64,000 nt of DNA from Janthinobacterium sp051380875. Its GTDB lineage: Bacteria; Pseudomonadota; Gammaproteobacteria; Burkholderiales; Burkholderiaceae_D. The notes beneath the pieces were generated by a model. It was given only the letters and a program-made list of their open reading frames with translations, ran no database searches and was not told the DNA's origin. Of this stretch, positions 44,665 to 52,872 are shown in pieces. Position 1 is the stretch's first letter, and every line of letters starts with the position of its first letter. The stretch covers positions 114,559 to 178,558 of the forward strand of contig NZ_JBNYXW010000015.1 of NCBI RefSeq assembly GCF_051380875.1. The letters run 5' to 3'. The translations under genes were made by a program, and so were the position numbers.

Positions 44665-46062
44665 TTATCCTTTTAATGTTTGTTCCAGTACATGCAACTC
44701 ATGGTTGCATTCCGGATTCTTGGTGCGGTCCAGGGCGATCTTGCGCACGGCATGCAGCACCGTGGTGTGGTCGCGGCCGCCGAACAGCTCGCCGATTTCC
44801 GGCAGACTCTTCTGTGTCAATTCCTTGGCCAGGTACATGGCGATCTGGCGCGGCCGGGCGATATTCGCGGGGCGGCGCTTCGAATACATGTCGGCGACCT
44901 TGATATTGAAGAAGTCGGCCACCGTTTTCTGGATGTTTTCCACGGAAATCTGGCGATTTTGTACCGACAGCAAGTCTTTCAGGGCTTCCTTGACGATATC
45001 GATCGTGATGTCTTTGCCATGGAAACGCGAATACGCGAGAATCTTGCGCAGCGCGCCTTCCAGCTCGCGCACGTTCGAGCGCAAATGCTTGGCGACAAAG
45101 AAGGCCACATCGTCGGAGAAGGTCACGCCTTCCTGCTTGGCTTTTTTCAGCAAAATGGCCACGCGCATTTCCAGTTCCGGCGGTTCGATGGCCACCGTCA
45201 GGCCCGAGTCGAAGCGCGAGATCAGGCGGTCGTCCATGCCCGTGATTTCCTTCGGATAGGTATCCGAGGTGATGATGATCTGTTTCTTCGCTGCAATTAA
45301 TGCCTCGAACGCATAGAAAAACTCTTCTTGCGTGCGGCTCTTGCCGCCAAAGAACTGAATATCATCGATCAACAGCATGTCGAGCGAGTGATAGTAATGC
45401 TTGAAATCGTCGAAACCCTTGCGCTGGTAAGCGGTCACTACGTCGCGAACGTACTGTTCTGCGTGGATGTAGCGGATCTTCGCGCCCGGATTGTCGGCCA
45501 TCACCTGGTTGCCGATGGCATGGATCAAGTGGGTCTTACCCAGGCCGACGCCGCCGTAGAAGAACAGCGGGTTATACGACACGCCCGGATTGTTGGCTAC
45601 CTGGATGGCGGCGGCGCGTGCCAGCTGGTTGGCCTTACCCGTGACGAAGCTGTCGAAGGTCAGGTCGGTGTTGATGCGGCTTTGCTCGCGGCGCGGCGCG
45701 GCGCCGATGCTCAATTCCGGCACGCTCGGTGGCGCTTCCGCGGCGCTGCGCGCACTGGGCGCGCCGCCATTCGGATCGCTGGCCGGGGTGCTGGCGGTAA
45801 CGGGCTTCTTCGGCAGGGCCAGGCGCGGGTCGAGCACGAACTGCACGTCCGTCGGCGCTTCAAAGTATTGTATTGCCAGGGCGGTAATGCGGCTGGCGAA
45901 CTGGGTCTTGACCCAATCGAGCTTGAAGCGATTGGGCGCAGCAATGCGCAGCTTGCCCTCTGCGTAATCGAGAGGGATAAGCGGTTTTATCCACGCACTG
46001 AATTGTTGCGGTGTCAGCTCCAGTTCCAACTGCGCGGAACAGGCCTGCCAGAAATTATCCAT
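44665..46062 (-). CDS. dnaA: Chromosomal replication initiator protein DnaA
   Basis: 465 aa. Domain I (MDNFWQACSAQLELELTPQQF), a Pro/Ala-rich linker at about 90-130, the AAA+ domain with Walker A GGVGLGKTH and Walker B LLIDDIQF, and C-terminal domain IV with the GGRDHTTVLHA helix-turn-helix that binds DnaA boxes. The gene lies next to clustered DnaA boxes in 46180-46280, marking the origin. A TTATCCACG sequence inside its own start region (45987-45995) may also bind DnaA. Confidence 0.97.
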   Translation of the reverse strand: MDNFWQACSAQLELELTPQQFSAWIKPLIPLDYAEGKLRIAAPNRFKLDWVKTQFASRITALAIQYFEAPTDVQFVLDPRLALPKKPVTASTPASDPNGGAPSARSAAEAPPSVPELSIGAAPRREQSRINTDLTFDSFVTGKANQLARAAAIQVANNPGVSYNPLFFYGGVGLGKTHLIHAIGNQVMADNPGAKIRYIHAEQYVRDVVTAYQRKGFDDFKHYYHSLDMLLIDDIQFFGGKSRTQEEFFYAFEALIAAKKQIIITSDTYPKEITGMDDRLISRFDSGLTVAIEPPELEMRVAILLKKAKQEGVTFSDDVAFFVAKHLRSNVRELEGALRKILAYSRFHGKDITIDIVKEALKDLLSVQNRQISVENIQKTVADFFNIKVADMYSKRRPANIARPRQIAMYLAKELTQKSLPEIGELFGGRDHTTVLHAVRKIALDRTKNPECNHELHVLEQTLKG

Positions 46063-46187
46063 GAATGTCTATGTGAAAAGGTGTGGGAGGGCGTATCGAT
46101 TCTGCCCTGCGTTCGCCGTGTTGCAAGGCCGGCGCCGCGCGAGGGCTCGCCACACGTAACGCGCTATTCTACTCCCGACTGACAAAG

Positions 46188-46196
46188 TTATCCACA
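46188..46196 (+). promoter_or_regulatory. DnaA box (perfect consensus)
   Basis: TTATCCACA, the exact DnaA R-box sequence, in the dnaA-rpmH intergenic region. Confidence 0.8.
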
Positions 46197-46236
46197 GGCA
46201 CGGCCGTTATTTTTATGTCCGGGGGCGGTGGCGGCG

Positions 46237-46245
46237 TGTGCATAA
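46237..46245 (-). promoter_or_regulatory. DnaA box (TTATGCACA variant)
   Basis: Minus-strand TTATGCACA fits TTATNCACA and faces the perfect box 41 bases away. Confidence 0.55.
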
Positions 46246-46359
46246 GCGGTGACTTATCCCCCGGTTATCCCGTCTCAGGCAGTGCTGGCGCGGCCTGTGG
46301 CGGGGCCTTGCCTCCAGACGTGGGCTGGCGCGTAAATTTTCAGGAGATCACGGCAATCC

Positions 46360-46389
46360 TTGACAAGAGGGGGGGATATGCTGAATAAT
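46360..46389 (+). promoter_or_regulatory. Putative sigma-70 promoter of rpmH
   Basis: TTGACA (-35, 46360-46365) and AATAAT (-10, 46384-46389) with an 18-base spacer that contains a run of seven G. It would start transcription near 46396 and give a 5' leader of about 180 bases before rpmH. Confidence 0.5.
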
Positions 46390-46576
46390 TCAGGGTTCCC
46401 CGCCCGTATTCCGTGTTTATTCATTTGGAACGACAATATGGACTAAGCGTGGATTAAGCGGGCGATGAGATTGGCCAGCTTGTGCCTTGGCATAAGTGCG
46501 CGATTGTCATTGGCACCAAAAACTGACGGGACGTCAGACCCGATTTTGCATTTTTTTTGTTTTTAGCGAGACCAAC

Positions 46577-46711
46577 ATGAAACGTACTTACCAACCTTCC
46601 GTCGTTCGCCGCAAGCGTACGCATGGCTTCCGCGCTCGTATGGCTACCCGTGGTGGCCGTGATGTGCTCAACGCACGTCGCGCAAAGGGCCGCAAACGTC
46701 TGGCCGTCTAG
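46577..46711 (+). CDS. rpmH: 50S ribosomal protein L34
   Basis: 44 aa, very basic, MKRTYQPSVVRRKRTHGFRA and onward to GRKRLAV, the universal L34 sequence. ATG 46577 is fixed by the conserved first residues. It is followed after two bases by rnpA in the conserved rpmH-rnpA-yidD-yidC order. Confidence 0.97.
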   Translation: MKRTYQPSVVRRKRTHGFRARMATRGGRDVLNARRAKGRKRLAV

Positions 46712-46713
46712 GC

Positions 46714-47172
46714 TTGTCGTTGACAGCTGATCGCGTGGCTAGCTGTACTCCAGTCGGCAATGATCGCGAAGGTTCACACGACTTCGCGCGCGTTCGGCGT
46801 ATCGTTAAAACGGATGAATTTTCATCCGTTTTTCGTTTGCGCCCGTCGCAAAAAACAGCGCATTTTGTGCTGTATACCCGACACAATCAATTGCCGCATG
46901 CGCGGCTGGGCGTCGTTGTGGCCAAGCGTTTCGCGCCACGCGCGGCGACCCGCAACACGATCAAACGCGTGACGCGCGAGCTGTTTCGCAACAGTGCGCT
47001 GCCGCCGGTCGACTGCGTGGTGCGCCTGTCGCGGGCCGTCAACAGCAAGGATGGACCGGCTACCACGACCCGGCTGAAAGCCGAACTGCGTGAAGAATTG
47101 AGCCGCCTGTTCGCGGCGCAAATCGCCGCCCAGGCCCGTTCTGTTGCTGCGCCACCACCATCTGCGCCATGA
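46714..47172 (+). CDS. rnpA: Ribonuclease P protein component
   Basis: About 152 aa. The core from IVKTDEFSSVFR through RNTIKRVTRELFR carries the RNase P protein fold and its RNR-type motif (AATRNTIKRVTREL). The start is uncertain: TTG at 46714 right after rpmH, TTG at 46720 and GTG at 46735 are all in frame and no ATG is available. The stop overlaps yidD by ATGA. The C-terminal Ala/Pro tail is not conserved. Confidence 0.9.
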   Translation: MSLTADRVASCTPVGNDREGSHDFARVRRIVKTDEFSSVFRLRPSQKTAHFVLYTRHNQLPHARLGVVVAKRFAPRAATRNTIKRVTRELFRNSALPPVDCVVRLSRAVNSKDGPATTTRLKAELREELSRLFAAQIAAQARSVAAPPPSAP

Positions 47173-47429
47173 AAACCCTGCTGCTGCTACTGCTGCGTGC
47201 TTATCAGTTATTGATCAGCCCCATGCTGGGACAGAATTGCCGTTTCTATCCGAGCTGTTCGCATTACGCAATGGAAGCACTGCGCGTGCACGGTGCCGCC
47301 AAGGGCAGCCTGCTGGCTGCCAAGCGCGTGTGCCGTTGCCACCCCTGGAATGAAGGGGGCGTCGATCCGGTGCCGCCGGCCGATGCTAAACAATCTTCAA
47401 CGACCGCTTGCGGTTGCAACCACTCCTGA
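47169..47429 (+). CDS. yidD: Membrane protein insertion efficiency factor YidD
   Basis: 86 aa with an amphipathic N-terminal helix and the YidD motif CRFYPSCSHYAMEAL followed by RCHPWNEGG; all conserved cysteines are present. It overlaps rnpA by ATGA and lies 11 bases before yidC. It assists YidC-dependent membrane insertion. Confidence 0.93.
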   Translation: MKTLLLLLLRAYQLLISPMLGQNCRFYPSCSHYAMEALRVHGAAKGSLLAAKRVCRCHPWNEGGVDPVPPADAKQSSTTACGCNHS

Positions 47430-47440
47430 CAAATACCCTA

Positions 47441-49180
47441 ATGGATATCAATAAACGTACCATCCTGTGGATCGTGTTTTCCGTCTCGCTGGTAATTCTC
47501 TGGAACGAATGGATGATCTCGAACGGCAAGCCGTCGATGTTCTCCGCGAACACGGAACAAACCGCCAAGGCGCCTGTGACCCCGGCCAAGACGGCTGCTT
47601 TGGCAGCTAGCGGCGCCGCTGCCGGCGCGACTGCCGTGCCGGGTGAAGCTGTCGATTCCGCCGCGTTCAAGCGCGAAGTGATTACCATCACCACTGACGT
47701 CATCAAGGTCGATATCGACACCCTGGGCGGCCAAGTCAAGCGTCTGGAATTGCTGAAATTCAAGGGCGCCGGCAATCCGGGCTGGTTTGGCGGCTGCTTT
47801 GGCCTGTTCAAATGGTGCCAGCCCGATGACGGCAAGCAAAACGAAGTGCTGTTCGACGAAGGCGCGAACCATACCTACCTGGCGCAATCGGGCCTGGTCG
47901 GCGGTCCTTTCCCGACACACGCGAGCGGTTTCAGCGTGCAGCCTGGCGTGCGCACCCTGGGTGACGGCAAGCAAGTGCAACTGGTGATGGAAGCGGTCGA
48001 AGGCGGCGTCAAGCTGACCAAGACATTTACCTTCAAGCGCGGCGACTACGTCATTGACGTGCGTCATGACGTCTCCAACGTGGGCGCAGCGCCTGTCACG
48101 CCTCAGCTGTATCTGCAACTGACGCATGATGGCAACAAGCCGGTGGGCGATTCGTTCTTTAACAGCAGCTTCACCGGTCCGACCCTGTACACGCCACAGG
48201 ACAAGTACCAGAAGCTGACGTTCGAGAAAATCGAAAAAGCGGCCGTGGAAGATGAGAAGAAGGGCAATGACAACGCTATGAAGGCGCTGCATCCGGCGAC
48301 GGCGACTAGCGGCTGGTTTGCTATTTCGCAACACTTCTTTGTTTCCGCTTTCGTTCCGCCTGAAAACGTCAAGCGCGACATCTTCACGAAGAAGGTCGGC
48401 ACCAATCTGTACGCCATCGGCAACGTGCTGCCCCTGCCTACCCTGGCGCCTGGCGCCTCGGCCAGCATGGATAGCAAGCTGTACTCGGGTCCGCAAATCG
48501 CGCACCTGCTGGAAAAGGTCTCGCCTGGCCTGGAACTGGTCAAGGACTATGGCTGGCTGACCATCATCGCCAAGCCGATGTTCTGGGTCATGGAACAGAT
48601 CCACAGCGTGCTGGGCAACTGGGGCTGGACCATCATCGCCTTCACGATCCTGATCAAGCTGCTGTTCTTCCCGCTGTCGGCTGCCGGTTACCGCAGCATG
48701 GCGAAGATGAAACTGGTCACGCCGAAGATGCAGGCCATCCGCGAGCGCTTCAAAGGCGACCCGCAAAAGATGAACCAGGCAACGATGGAGCTGTACAAGA
48801 CGGAAAAAATCAATCCCTTGGGCGGCTGCCTGCCGATCCTGATCCAGATGCCCGTCTTTATCGCCCTGTACTGGGTGCTGAACGCGTCCGTGGAAATTCG
48901 CGGCGCGCCATGGATCGGCTGGATCACGGACTTGGCCCAGCATGACCCATGGTGCATCCTGCCGGTGCTGTACGCGATTTCGATGTTCATCACGACCAAG
49001 CTGAACCCGGCGCCTGCCGATCCGATGCAAGCGAAGATGATGCTGTTCATGCCTTTGGCATTCTCGGTGATGTTCTTCTTCTTCCCGTCGGGCCTGGTGC
49101 TCTACTGGGTCGTCAACAACGTCCTGTCGATCGGCCAGCAATGGGTGATCACCAAGAAATACGCGCCAGCCGTCAAGTAA
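47441..49180 (+). CDS. yidC: Membrane protein insertase YidC
   Basis: 579 aa. N-terminal transmembrane helix (RTILWIVFSVSLVILWNEW), Ala/Thr-rich linker, large periplasmic beta-supersandwich domain (about 80-350), then the five-helix insertase core with GWTIIAFTILIKLLFFPLS, PLGGCLPILIQMPVF and the terminal VLYWVVNN helix. ATG 47441 starts MDINKRTI as in other proteobacteria. It inserts inner-membrane proteins with or without SecYEG. Confidence 0.96.
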   Translation: MDINKRTILWIVFSVSLVILWNEWMISNGKPSMFSANTEQTAKAPVTPAKTAALAASGAAAGATAVPGEAVDSAAFKREVITITTDVIKVDIDTLGGQVKRLELLKFKGAGNPGWFGGCFGLFKWCQPDDGKQNEVLFDEGANHTYLAQSGLVGGPFPTHASGFSVQPGVRTLGDGKQVQLVMEAVEGGVKLTKTFTFKRGDYVIDVRHDVSNVGAAPVTPQLYLQLTHDGNKPVGDSFFNSSFTGPTLYTPQDKYQKLTFEKIEKAAVEDEKKGNDNAMKALHPATATSGWFAISQHFFVSAFVPPENVKRDIFTKKVGTNLYAIGNVLPLPTLAPGASASMDSKLYSGPQIAHLLEKVSPGLELVKDYGWLTIIAKPMFWVMEQIHSVLGNWGWTIIAFTILIKLLFFPLSAAGYRSMAKMKLVTPKMQAIRERFKGDPQKMNQATMELYKTEKINPLGGCLPILIQMPVFIALYWVLNASVEIRGAPWIGWITDLAQHDPWCILPVLYAISMFITTKLNPAPADPMQAKMMLFMPLAFSVMFFFFPSGLVLYWVVNNVLSIGQQWVITKKYAPAVK

Positions 49181-49197
49181 GTCCGGCCAGCGACCAG

Positions 49198-49224
49198 AAA
49201 GCCCGCCTCGCGCGGGCTTTTTTT
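49198..49224 (+). terminator. Intrinsic terminator after yidC
   Basis: AAGCCCGC-CTCGC-GCGGGCTT stem followed by TTTTT; ends the rpmH-yidC transcript. Confidence 0.9.
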
Positions 49225-49268
49225 ATGCGGCGCAGTGCCGCGCCTTGCGAATAATCTACAATATCCCC

Positions 49269-50648
49269 ATGAAACTTGACTCTTCCCCTATCGCCGCCAT
49301 CGCCACCGCTCCCGGACGCGGCGGCATCGGCGTGGTACGCGCCTCCGGCAAAAACCTCACTCCCCTAATGACGGCCCTGTTTGGCGCGCAGGCGCTCAAA
49401 CCGCGCCACGCCACCTATGTACCGTTTACGGAAGCCGATGGCGCCATCATCGACCAGGGCATCGCCATTCATTTCAAGGGTCCCTATTCGTACACGGGCG
49501 AAGACGTGCTGGAATTGCAGGGCCACGGCGGCCCCGTGGTGCTGCAGCTGCTGCTGGCGCGCGTGCTCGAAGCGGGCCGGGACAGCGGCTTGCGCCTGGC
49601 CGAGCCCGGCGAATTCACGCGCCGCGCGTTTTTGAATGACAAGCTTGATCTGGCGCAAGCCGAAGCCGTGGCCGACCTGATCGACGCCTCGACGGAAGCG
49701 GCGGCCAAGTCCGCCTCGCAATCGCTGTCGGGCGCTTTCTCGAAAACCATCCACACATTGGTCGAGCAGGTGACGGGGCTGCGCATGCTGGTTGAAGCGA
49801 CGCTGGACTTCCCGGAAGAAGAAATCGATTTCCTGGAAAAATCGAATGCGCGCGGTCAATTGAAGGCCGTCATCGAAGCCTTGAATAAAGTGTTCAGCCA
49901 AGCGGCGCAAGGCGCGCTGCTGCGCGAAGGTCTCAATGTCGTGCTGGCGGGCCAGCCCAACGTGGGCAAATCGTCCTTGCTGAACGCGCTGGCGGGCGCC
50001 GACGTGGCCATCGTCACGCCGATCGCCGGCACCACGCGCGACAAGGTCAGCGAAACCATCCAGATCGAAGGCATTCCACTCAACATCATCGACACGGCCG
50101 GCATCCGCAGCGCGGGCGATACCATCGACGCCGTCGAGCGCATCGGCATCGAGCGCACCTGGGGCGAAATCGGCAAGGCCGACGTCATCTTGCATTTGCT
50201 CGACGCCGACCACGGCCCCACCCTGGCCGATGAAACCATCGTCGCCGCCTTTCCCGAAGGCGTGCCGGTGGTGCGCGTGTGGAACAAGATTGATCTCTCT
50301 GGCCACAAGCCCAGCGTCGACAGCCTGCCCGACGCCACCCACGTCTACCTGTCGGCGCACGAGAACATCGGCATCGACCTGCTGCGCGCCGAATTGCTGC
50401 GCATCGCCGGCTGGCAGCAGACGGGCGAATCGCTGTACCTGGCGCGCGAACGCCATTTGATCGCGCTCAAGTCGGCCGGCAAGCACTTGAGTATCGCCGC
50501 CGAGCACGCCGCGCAGGACGACCAGTCGCTGGACCTGTTCGCCGAAGAACTGCGCCTGGCGCAGGTGCAGCTATCGAGCATTACAGGGGAATTTTCGCCC
50601 GACGACTTGTTGGGCGTGATTTTCAGCCGTTTCTGTATCGGCAAGTAA
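49269..50648 (+). CDS. mnmE: tRNA uridine-5-carboxymethylaminomethyl modification GTPase
   Basis: 459 aa. The N-terminal tetrahydrofolate-binding domain is followed by a helical domain into which a G domain is inserted: G1 GQPNVGKSS, G2/G3 GTTRDKV and DTAGIR, G4 NKID. The C-terminal CIGK provides the catalytic cysteine. With MnmG it modifies the wobble uridine of several tRNAs. ATG 49269 follows the yidC terminator; the upstream codon at 49245 lacks a ribosome site. Confidence 0.96.
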   Translation: MKLDSSPIAAIATAPGRGGIGVVRASGKNLTPLMTALFGAQALKPRHATYVPFTEADGAIIDQGIAIHFKGPYSYTGEDVLELQGHGGPVVLQLLLARVLEAGRDSGLRLAEPGEFTRRAFLNDKLDLAQAEAVADLIDASTEAAAKSASQSLSGAFSKTIHTLVEQVTGLRMLVEATLDFPEEEIDFLEKSNARGQLKAVIEALNKVFSQAAQGALLREGLNVVLAGQPNVGKSSLLNALAGADVAIVTPIAGTTRDKVSETIQIEGIPLNIIDTAGIRSAGDTIDAVERIGIERTWGEIGKADVILHLLDADHGPTLADETIVAAFPEGVPVVRVWNKIDLSGHKPSVDSLPDATHVYLSAHENIGIDLLRAELLRIAGWQQTGESLYLARERHLIALKSAGKHLSIAAEHAAQDDQSLDLFAEELRLAQVQLSSITGEFSPDDLLGVIFSRFCIGK

Positions 50649-50817
50649 ATGATGGCTGGAAGCCGTTGATAAAAACTGTGCTTTCGGTGACACGTTTCAG
50701 GAAATGTACCTCCTTGCCAGGCAAGCGTGGCCGCCCTTGAGAATTATCATGAACGCCAGATTGCACTGACGTAATCTTGCTGAGCGGCCTTGAAGTGCCG
50801 CCAGGAAAGGAAGCGCC

Positions 50818-51021
50818 ATGCACAGCGAACAGCCGGACGTCGTGGAAAGCAGGGGGGATGGGGGGCTGGCTGGGTCATTGCCCACCATGCCGGAATGGAT
50901 TGCGGTCTTGCCGCCGAAAGGTGCGTGTTGGTATTGCGACAAGCCCCTCGATGCCGTGCGCCGCTTTTGCTGCAAGAACTGTGGCGTGGCGTATGCGGAA
51001 GAAGTGCAGTACAAGGCGTAA
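50818..51021 (+). CDS. Small zinc-ribbon-like protein, 67 aa
   Basis: 67 aa, MHSEQPDVVESRGDGG at the start and two cysteine knuckles, CWYC (residues 39-42) and CCKNC (residues 51-55), nine residues apart, typical of a zinc ribbon. A good AAAGGAA ribosome site lies 6-7 bases before the ATG. No signal peptide. Function unknown; a nucleic-acid or protein-binding zinc knuckle is suggested only by the cysteines. Confidence 0.6.
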   Translation: MHSEQPDVVESRGDGGLAGSLPTMPEWIAVLPPKGACWYCDKPLDAVRRFCCKNCGVAYAEEVQYKA

Positions 51022-51030
51022 ATGCGGAAA

Positions 51031-51666
51031 TCAGCGGCGCCGCAGCAGCGCTGCCAGGGCGCCGTCGAAGTCGAACTCGTGCGCGGCGGCCGCCACTTCC
51101 TGGTAGACGTTCACGCCCAGGCTGGCGGCGAGCAGGCTGGCCGAGTTTTCCAGGATGTCGATGGCCGCGCCGTCGCCTTCGCGCAAATGGCTGGCCAGGC
51201 GCGCCAGCAGTAACTGGATGGCGGGCGCGGCCGGGTCGGGCGCCACATCTTGTGCGGCGATATGGGGGGCTTCCGGCGTGCCCAGCATGCTGCTGATGGC
51301 ACCGAGCAATTGATCCTGTGCCAGTTCCAGCTGCAGCATTTGCTGCGCCAGGTCGGGCGCCTGCGCCCGCAGCGCCGCTTCCAGCGTGGCCGACAGGCTG
51401 TGCACGTGGTGCGCACCGATCATGCCGGCGGCGCCTTTCAGGGTATGCGCCTTCAGGCGTGCTGAGCTGTAATTGCCCGCAGCGAACTCGGCGAGGATCT
51501 GGCATGGCGTGGTGCCGTGGTCGTGCAGGAAGCGGCGCAGGATTTTCAGGTACAGCAGACGGTCGCCCATGATGCGGCCCAGTCCGTTCTCGACATCGAG
51601 TATCCGGACCATGTCGGCTGCCGCGAGGGCAGCATCATCATCGCAAGTGGCGTGTGGTTTCATCAT
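51031..51666 (-). CDS. HPt (histidine phosphotransfer) domain protein
   Basis: 211 aa. The HPt signature ARLKAHTLKGAAGMIGA contains the phosphorylatable His near residue 73, followed by a helical bundle; the C-terminal ~80 residues form a second helical segment (LLARLASHLREGDGAA, EVAAAAHEFDFDGAL) that looks like a degenerate repeat or HPt-like bundle without the His. No kinase or receiver gene is adjacent, so its partners are unknown. Confidence 0.75.
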   Translation of the reverse strand: MMKPHATCDDDAALAAADMVRILDVENGLGRIMGDRLLYLKILRRFLHDHGTTPCQILAEFAAGNYSSARLKAHTLKGAAGMIGAHHVHSLSATLEAALRAQAPDLAQQMLQLELAQDQLLGAISSMLGTPEAPHIAAQDVAPDPAAPAIQLLLARLASHLREGDGAAIDILENSASLLAASLGVNVYQEVAAAAHEFDFDGALAALLRRR

Positions 51667-51774
51667 GCCTGGTGTGCCGAAGCCCCAAAACGTGTCTATG
51701 GCAGTAAAGCAGGAAGTGCTATTTTACATCCAGTCGTCTTCGGTGCGGCGTCCGTTTGCCACGGCTAGCGCTGC

Positions 51775-52731
51775 CTAGCGCGTGGTGAATGACCAATTGC
51801 GCGTGATGTCCGCGCCGTTCACGTTGCCGATGAAACTCACGTCATAGGTCGTATTCGCGGCCAATGGCGCGAATGGAATGATGGCGGCGGCCGATTTCGG
51901 CGTATGCGCATCGCTTCCATACTTCAGCAGGAGGACAGTCAGGTCCGTGCCGGCGCCGCGCTGGCGCACGCTGAACGCCGTCACGCTGATGGCCGAGCCG
52001 TAGTTGGCATGCACGCTGATCGGGTAGCCGACCACGTCCTGGTTCGGCACGGGATCGGGCGATTCGTTGTTGCTGGAAAAACTGGTGGCGACATTCAACT
52101 GTCCGCTGAACGGGTAGGTGACGAGTTGTCCCGCCGTCAAGCCGGGGCCGTAGCTGCTGTTGCCGGCCAGGTCGGTGGTGAAATACGCGTAGCCGCCGGT
52201 ATTGACGGCCGCACCCGCGCCACCCTCCTTGAACAGCGGCTCGAAAATGACAAAGCGGTGATAGATGGCCGTGACCAGTTCTTCGGCCAGGTAGAAGCCG
52301 GAAGTGTTCGCCGCGCCAGCGATGACTTCGCCCTGCAGCGAGGTGACGACATAGCCCGCCTTGGCCAGGCGGTCGCCCAGTTTGACGCCGGTAAAGCCGG
52401 GCTTGCCTTGTACTTGCTCGTGCGCCACCGTATTGTTGCTGTTCTGATAGTTGGAATGGCCAAGCGCCGCGTTGTCGATCAGGCCATTGCGCGCCAGCGG
52501 CGCCAGGCCGGCCTGGCTGCGCCGGTAATTGAACCAGTTGAAGCCATCCGTGGCGATATTGTTGCTGAGGGCGGGAGCACCCGGCTCCTGGCTCAGCTGT
52601 CCGGCAGGCGTCGCGGTGGTTTGTGCGGCATTGCTGCTGCTATTGCTGCTGCCACCGCCGCAGGCGCTCAGCAATGCGGCGATCAGGAAGGCGGAGATGC
52701 AGTGTTTCCAACGCGGTGACGAGGCAATCAA
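51775..52731 (-). CDS. CAP-domain (SCP/PR1-like) lipoprotein
   Basis: 318 aa if started at TTG 52731, which follows AGGAG at correct spacing and gives a clean lipoprotein signal ending LLSAC-GGGSSNSSS; the nearest upstream ATG (52779) lacks a ribosome site and would bury the signal. The CAP domain spans about residues 60-220 with GFNWFNYRRSQAGLAPL, ALGHSNYQ and HRFVIFEP as recognisable elements, and a C-terminal ~90-residue Ig-like/Fn3-like domain ends WSFTTR. Such secreted CAP proteins are mostly of unknown function. Confidence 0.75.
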   Translation of the reverse strand: MIASSPRWKHCISAFLIAALLSACGGGSSNSSSNAAQTTATPAGQLSQEPGAPALSNNIATDGFNWFNYRRSQAGLAPLARNGLIDNAALGHSNYQNSNNTVAHEQVQGKPGFTGVKLGDRLAKAGYVVTSLQGEVIAGAANTSGFYLAEELVTAIYHRFVIFEPLFKEGGAGAAVNTGGYAYFTTDLAGNSSYGPGLTAGQLVTYPFSGQLNVATSFSSNNESPDPVPNQDVVGYPISVHANYGSAISVTAFSVRQRGAGTDLTVLLLKYGSDAHTPKSAAAIIPFAPLAANTTYDVSFIGNVNGADITRNWSFTTR

Positions 52732-52872
52732 GCTGACTCCTGTATATATTAAGTGGGGTGCGCTGTGCCGCCCTGTCATTGATTCTAAGGCATTTTTATA
52801 GGCCGTAGAGCATCCATGAAAAGATATGTCGCGTGCTTGTGCGCGGACGATGGTGCCGCCGCACAGGGTAGA

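Larger units (their letters stand above)
46063..46576. other. Probable chromosomal origin of replication (oriC)
   Basis: The dnaA-rpmH intergenic region. It contains one perfect DnaA box (TTATCCACA, 46188-46196, + strand), a variant TTATGCACA on the minus strand (46237-46245), and two weak boxes (TTATCCCCC at 46254-46262 and TTATCCCGT at 46265-46273). AT-rich tracts at 46391-46425 and 46540-46566 could be the unwinding region. Gene orientation diverges here, dnaA leftward and rpmH rightward, as at an origin. Confidence 0.75.

Noticed and set aside
45987..45995. TTATCCACG in the dnaA start region as a strong DnaA box
   Set aside because: It lies in coding sequence and has one mismatch; mentioned only as a possible extra site.
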